Source: Colletotrichum lupini (taxonomy: Eukaryota; Ascomycota; Sordariomycetes; Glomerellales; Glomerellaceae). Taken from it: a stretch of 64,000 nucleotides of DNA. Positions 58,898 to 64,000 of the stretch are shown one piece after another. Both the position numbers and the translations under genes were made by a program. The stretch covers positions 1,674,001 to 1,738,000 of the forward strand of contig NC_064679.1 in NCBI RefSeq assembly GCF_023278565.1, read 5' to 3'. Under the pieces are notes generated by a model that worked only from the letters and a program-made list of their open reading frames with translations, had not been told where the DNA came from and did no database searches. Within the stretch, counting starts at the first letter, position 1. Every line of letters starts with the position of its first letter.

Positions 58898-61878
58898 TGC
58901 TTGGTAGGGAATGGCTTCGTAGTGAATGACTTTTCTCCTGGGTTTTGCTGGGCAGATGTTACTGAGAGCGAAAAGAAGAGCAAAAAGTCGATTGACCAAT
59001 GAGAGTGAATATGAGAACAAAAGTTGGAAAGTATGCTTGTTTGCGAGAATCTTGGCGAACTGATAGTGATTGGAAGCTGGTGATAACGGGAAAGAGTTGT
59101 CAGGATGGGGTGGTTTCGATGGAGGCTTTTATAGTTTGAGAGGAAGCCAGCAGTTTGGATTTCGCACGACTCGGTTGATCATCTTGCCACTCAGCTATCA
59201 GCCGCAGCTTAGCACCCGTGTCGTGACTAGAGTAGCTGTGTGATCATAAATGGTGGTGGAAGTTTCAGCCAGCCTCTTCGCGATACAAATCACAACTTCC
59301 ACTTCTCCAGGGGTAAAGTCGAGGCACACATGAGCTTTTCCTCCCTTGCCTCGCCTCACTGGCATCCATACCAGCTTCAGTTGAGGCGATATTCAAAAGA
59401 CATCCAATGGCTTGAGTGGTTCGTACTCCTCCTCGGGTGTAGAATCCTCGAATTGTTTAGGAAGCTGTCGCGACCTTCGCCACTTAGAACCCACGACAAT
59501 CATTTTGGCGCTATCTCGCGCACCTTGTGAACACAAACTTGGAATTTGAAGGAACGACCTGACTTACTGCTGCCTGAATACCTCAGCACGATACATGTAT
59601 ACAACGTATAATCATCATGTACGCATATGCCATACCATCGGCATCCGCGCTGAAAATTTCCCCCTCTGCCAGGAAAGCCCAAGAGGCTGGCTGACCTCAA
59701 TGTCAGTTCGGAATATGTGATCCGAGGCGTCATCCCAAGCGCTGGTTAGAAGCGGGTATGCAAGGCACATTGCTCGTCGCCTTATTTGGGATATCTTCGC
59801 TGGAACAGGCAAGTCCAGAACTTTTGAGGCGGTTGCATATCACGGCTTTTCCCCAAACTGAGTCCATAGATCACACTCAGACGTAGCTCCGAATTCTTCC
59901 ACATTGCTTTTCCGCTGCCACAGCCAACTCTCATTCGTCAAGGGTCTGAAAAGCGTTCTTGAGGGAACCCGTGTGGCTGCCTGTAGTGAAATAGTGACCA
60001 ACGTGATAGAGAGGGTTTCGTGCCCATCATTTGACGGCATTTCACTAACATTGCAGGGGTAGAGCTGCGGTCACGACCATATGTGGATGAGGCGTAGCTC
60101 AAATAGGTAGCTTCTCGGCCCGCTCACGGCCCCGCGGTTCTGGCCCTTCCCGTCCCCACTCACATACCTTGCAGCTCAGCTGAATTCAGCCAGCCGCCGA
60201 CGACTGAGCTGAACCAAATGGAACTTGCTAAACCCTTTCGCAGTAGCCGACTGCACTTTCTAAGAGCACAATAGAACCCTGATTTGCGGGGACCAATCAG
60301 TCAATAAGTGTGATGCCGCGCGGCGTGTGATTCGAGAAGCGCTGGTATGAAGGGGCAAGGCACAGCTAAACCACAACACTGAAAGACACGATGACGATTA
60401 TATCGTCGCGTGGTGAAGATCGAAGACTGTGGGCCTGGGTCACTGCAGAAAGAGGTATTCAAGTGAGAAACTAGGAGAAAAAGTGTTGAGAGCAATTCAG
60501 AGACGATGCATACATGGTCTGGTTCATTATCCATGGGTCAAGCATACAGCTCAGCCAGGCTCATATCTCAATGAGTTGCACTCATAAACGCAAGTATGTG
60601 AATTGCCTTGCGTGACATGAATCACAATAGTTGAGATGACATTTGGCGACTTGATTGTCGATCTTCAGTGCGAAGAGGGTGGCAGACGTAGTGAGAAATA
60701 TTGACAAGTGGAATAAAGTGTGGAGGAAGAGGATTATCAAAGCTCGGCGGCAACCGTACCAGGCACTGATGTGGAAAGTATGTCAACAGACGAGGAGACG
60801 CGAAGACTGAGGGAGAAAGACCGGGTCTGGTCAACTGTCGCGTTATGTCGCCGCCGCGGATAAGGCAAGACGATGTGTGGTGAGGTTACAGTAGTGCGTT
60901 CAAGTATCCTGTATTGCAGTAGCACTCATTATAGAATGGCGATAGTCCTGACTTTGAGTATAATCTGGCCTATTGCACTATGGTATCGGACTCAAAGAAA
61001 TAAGGGCCACTGTAGATACATCCACGTGGCAATATTGAATTCACGACGAGTATCCTAAAAATAAGTTAATCAATTACACACATAGGATTCATATGGGGCC
61101 TGTGTATATCATTAGGATCGATCTCAGTTCATCCACACCTAAGAAGCTTCATCACATAGAATTTCGAGATCGAATATGCCGGAAGGTTTACTTATATCAG
61201 ATCAATCGTCACTTGTCAGGCTATTGTTTGCGTATAATGAGTATTGATTTGACCAAGACCACTCACGAGTTCACTACCTATTGGGAGATGGGAATCTGCA
61301 GTGATTATACCTTCCAACGAAGAGTCAAGAGGCTCTTCTGAAGTTTCAGAGGGTCGTTGGGTCGAGTGATACCTAGTGCTGCGGAAGCACCCGAAGTGCG
61401 ATTCAAAGTATTACCACTGGCCTACAAGATCACGATGAGAGTTCAAACGGTGGTCATAACCTCGATGAAGTCCAAATACTCGGGTCCGCTAGACATCGTT
61501 GGCTGTCAAGTAGTCTTGCCGAGCCCGGCGCTTCATCGAAAAGTTGGACAGATAATCACGTTAAGAAGCGAAACCGAAGCGGACAAAGGAACCAAGTTTT
61601 CCGTTTTCAGATTGTTGGTAGGTCACTGCTCGATCGCGCTTAGATGTGGCTGTCGATGTGGACGTGCCCCGACCCCTTGTGGCGGTGCTCTAACTGTTTG
61701 CAGGCGTTTAGCTAGGCAAAAGCCATCTGGAGAGCTGAAGTACAATTTCCATCTAAACATAATAAAGCGCAGATTCCGTCAGTGGGGAATTTCGGGGGAT
61801 TTGGCCTAAATTCTTCTCCTATGATCGGCCTTGATACGTCTGGTTTTTCGAATTGGAAGTATCGCGAATTCCTTCATC
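58898..61878. other. 3-kb region without supported genes
   Basis: Holds the protease promoter (58.9-59.2 kb) and then mixed sequence without RIP bias. Many frames of 60-150 codons occur on both strands, none with recognisable domains, codon pattern or splicing support. A decayed gene cannot be excluded around 61.1-61.8 kb. Confidence 0.45.
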
Positions 61879-63400
61879 ATGGACGTGAATGGGCCATCCG
61901 CAGGTGCGGTTATTGTACGTCACGATGCCCCCAGAAACTTCACAACTCATTTGGTGTTATCTTTCCCCGCAGAATACTAGCTTCTACGCAGTCTTTCAGA
62001 TCAAACTCTTAGTCAGGCTAACATAGTTAGGGAACCGAATTCACATTGATAGGAATCGCAGCTATTCTGATCGGCGCCCGAATATACCTGCGATTAGTCA
62101 TTCAGAACCTTCCCCTTATCACGAGCGACATTCTTGTTTGTGTCGCCTGGCTCTTTACTGTAGCATCCGCTTCATACGATGTTGTGTTCCATAAGTTGGG
62201 GGTATTACGTTCCCACGTTGCCTATACCCTAGAGGGGTATGATGGGACACCCGAGGACCTAGAACTTGTGTGGAAGGTAAGCATCCTTGACTTCCGAGAA
62301 GTAAGATTCTCGGTTCTGGAGAGATGCAAGGGCGTCTTGTTATTGCAAGTCAGTTCAATAACCACTCTATGCAGTTGCAATGGAGTGGCCAGTTTCCATT
62401 CTTCACAGCCTTCTATCTCTGCAAGGCAACACTCCTGAGTCTATATGCTCGATTTTTCCCGATCTTCATGGAAACTAGGCGCAAGATTCTCTGGGGAACC
62501 ATGGTGTATTGCGGCTGTGCGTATGGTACCAACATGCTCATCCTACTTCTCATTTGTAGGCCTCTGCGAGGAAATTGGTAAGGCTAATCCGTTTGATCAT
62601 GGAAACCTTGCCTCCAGCTAAATTCTCTTCAAGGTCCCAAGATCCGGCAGTCGCATGTTCCCCAATAGTGTTCGCTCAAGTATTCCAAATCGCTTGGGCA
62701 TTGAACTTTGCCGCAGATCTGATGAGTAAGTTTCCCATCACTGTGTCTATGACATAAGGTAAAAGAGCATCCGGACTTCTCACACATCTCAAAGTTTTCT
62801 GTCTGCCATTTTTAGTATTGTACCGACTGCAACTTCAGAAAAGTGTCAAGATCAGTGTTTACTGCACATTCTTTCTGGGAGCCATCAACTTAGCAGTCAG
62901 CCTGGCACGGTTTCTAGGCATTCAAGTGTCTGTAACATCTTTTCGCTCCTTCACACTCATTGGTGAGTCGAAACTCGTTCTAATCTGATGTCCAGTACAG
63001 CATCTTACCTCTTTGCACGGACCATGTTGCTAACACTGACCTGACAGAGTTATGGAGTGCTATTGACTTGCAAGTCGGTTTGATCATTGCTTGTTTACCG
63101 CCTCTGCGGCCGTACTTGTCTTATGATTGGAAAATTTGGCCTTTCCGATCAGCAACTCAAATCCCTAAAAGTTCTTGCAATCGCACTGATCTTTCCGAGC
63201 TTTCTCGACAGAACGATCAGCTAACATCACAAATGCGAGATATCGACGATGCAGGCTTGATAAATGATATCAACGACAATTTAGGACAAATCGGTACCAG
63301 ACCGGATCACGATGTCGAGTCGCCAGCTTTAGGAAGTCCAAAATCGCCAGCGTCAATGCTCCGGAGCAACCATCGACTAATACAAAACATAAGTCAATGA
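61879..63400 (+). CDS. Rhodopsin-like fungal integral membrane protein
   Basis: Predicted exons 61879..61953, 62031..62276, 62324..62577, 62634..62725, 62816..62962 and 63048..63400 give 388 residues. Seven hydrophobic helices can be followed: IGIAAILIGARIYLRL, ITSDILVCVAWLF, FTAFYLCKATLLSLYARFFP, ILWGTMVYCGCAYGTNMLIL, FQIAWALNFAADLMI, VYCTFFLGAINLAVSLARF, LWSAIDLQVGLIIACLPPLR. This is the core of the fungal rhodopsin/Pth11-like domain, here without CFEM. The last three introns have clear GTAAGT/GTGAGT donors; introns 1 (GTGTTA donor) and 2 (47 nt, weak acceptor) are uncertain, so the N-terminal 110 residues may change. The tail is hydrophilic. It is probably a membrane sensor or transporter-like protein of unknown ligand, located 166 bp from a transposon end. 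Confidence 0.68.
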
Positions 63401-63566
63401 AGGGACCAAGGATGATGATATACCAGACAGAAACGAAAGGTTTCATTAGGAATGAAGAAATGGATTATTGGAGAAGTCTCGATTTTCTGGGTTATTTCTC
63501 GAAGAAGATCTTCCCCTGACGAGCTACGTCTGCTATAAGAAGCAAATTTCAAGACGAGTTCCAATA

Positions 63567-64000
63567 AGTCAAAGCACCCACTTTTGGGCACCCCCCCCTT
63601 TTGGGCACCCCAACAAAACATAGCATCCAAACATCAACACCAACCATAATTAATTAATTAACTACCTTCTACTGCCATAATAATATAATCAAAATTCTCC
63701 CTGGGTAATTCGACCCCTACGAGTCGATTAGGACTAACTAAACGGTCGCTAGAGTCCTCCTAAGCTTTTTATACGTTCTAAATATCCGCGAACCTAGTAT
63801 TTAGGTCTAGATATATAGTCTTTTTTTTCCTAGGCCTTATGCGCTTAATCCTAGCCTTAAGAACTCGAACTTAGTACCGAGATATGGCTAATTAGTAGGC
63901 CTGCTCCCTAAAAGCTTTTTTTACCTTTTAGAATAGTAATTATCGAGTACTATCGTCTAGACTAAGCTCTGTAAATAGCTTTAAGTAATCGCAGAGCTCG
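63567..64000. mobile_element. Left part of a second Fot1-like transposon
   Basis: Starts after a TA dinucleotide (63565-63566) with AGTCAAAGCACCCACTTTTG, then the same doubled C-rich/TTTTGGG units, and continues colinear with the interior of the element at 33410 (shared GGTAATTCGACCCCTACGAG). It is cut by the window edge. It keeps more GC than the first copy, so RIP has hit it less. The TIR differs at several bases, which points to a sister subfamily or separate insertion. Confidence 0.85.

Noticed and set aside
59240..61809. Many frames of 60-150 codons
   Set aside because: None shows protein family features and they overlap on both strands; a decayed gene cannot be excluded but is not supported.

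Overview
The window is nuclear DNA of a filamentous ascomycete. The evidence is: short spliceable introns of about 45-150 nt with GT..AG (once GC..AG) borders; families typical of filamentous Ascomycota (bZIP with DUF3425, cutinase, HET-domain protein, CFEM/rhodopsin-type membrane receptors, DUF427, DUF4267); and two long AT-rich blocks with the mark of repeat-induced point mutation (RIP), where CpA/TpG are nearly absent while CpG, CpC and CpT remain. The set resembles a plant-associated Sordariomycete, but I cannot name the species. Splice models were worked out by hand and all coding totals are divisible by three.

Left gene-rich part (1-21.7 kb): end of a DUF427 protein; a bZIP/DUF3425 regulator (-); a microsomal cytochrome P450 (-); a zinc alcohol dehydrogenase (-) divergently paired with an aldehyde dehydrogenase (+) across about 1.8 kb; an FAD aromatic-type monooxygenase (+); a secreted cutinase (+); and an amino-acid permease (+) that lacks an internal segment. 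P450, ADH, ALDH and monooxygenase could form an oxidation series, with the bZIP as a possible local regulator; this is inferred from position only.

Transposon-rich centre (21.8-47.2 kb): a RIP-ruined LTR retrotransposon (about 8.8 kb, LTRs about 195 bp); a non-RIPped islet with a broken gene of a fungal family; a pogo/Fot1-like TIR element of 1888 bp with TA duplications; a DUF4267 membrane protein; a HET-domain protein (-); a secreted berberine-bridge-type FAD oxidase (-); and a RIP-ruined Tad-like LINE of 6491 bp inserted on the minus strand with a perfect 16-bp target duplication and a (TTTG)n tail.

Right part (47.2-64 kb): a CFEM-rhodopsin receptor (+); an ankyrin protein with a Cys/His-rich motif (-); a Dcr2-like metallophosphatase (+); an unusual trypsin-like serine protease carrying an Asn/Gly-rich linker and three amphipathic EEGF(F/L)D repeats (-); a gene desert of about 3 kb; a second rhodopsin-like membrane protein (+); and the start of another Fot1-like element, less damaged, running off the window. 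The protease is the most unusual gene. HET, ankyrin and protease genes lying among transposons recall fungal self/non-self recognition regions, which is a hypothesis only.
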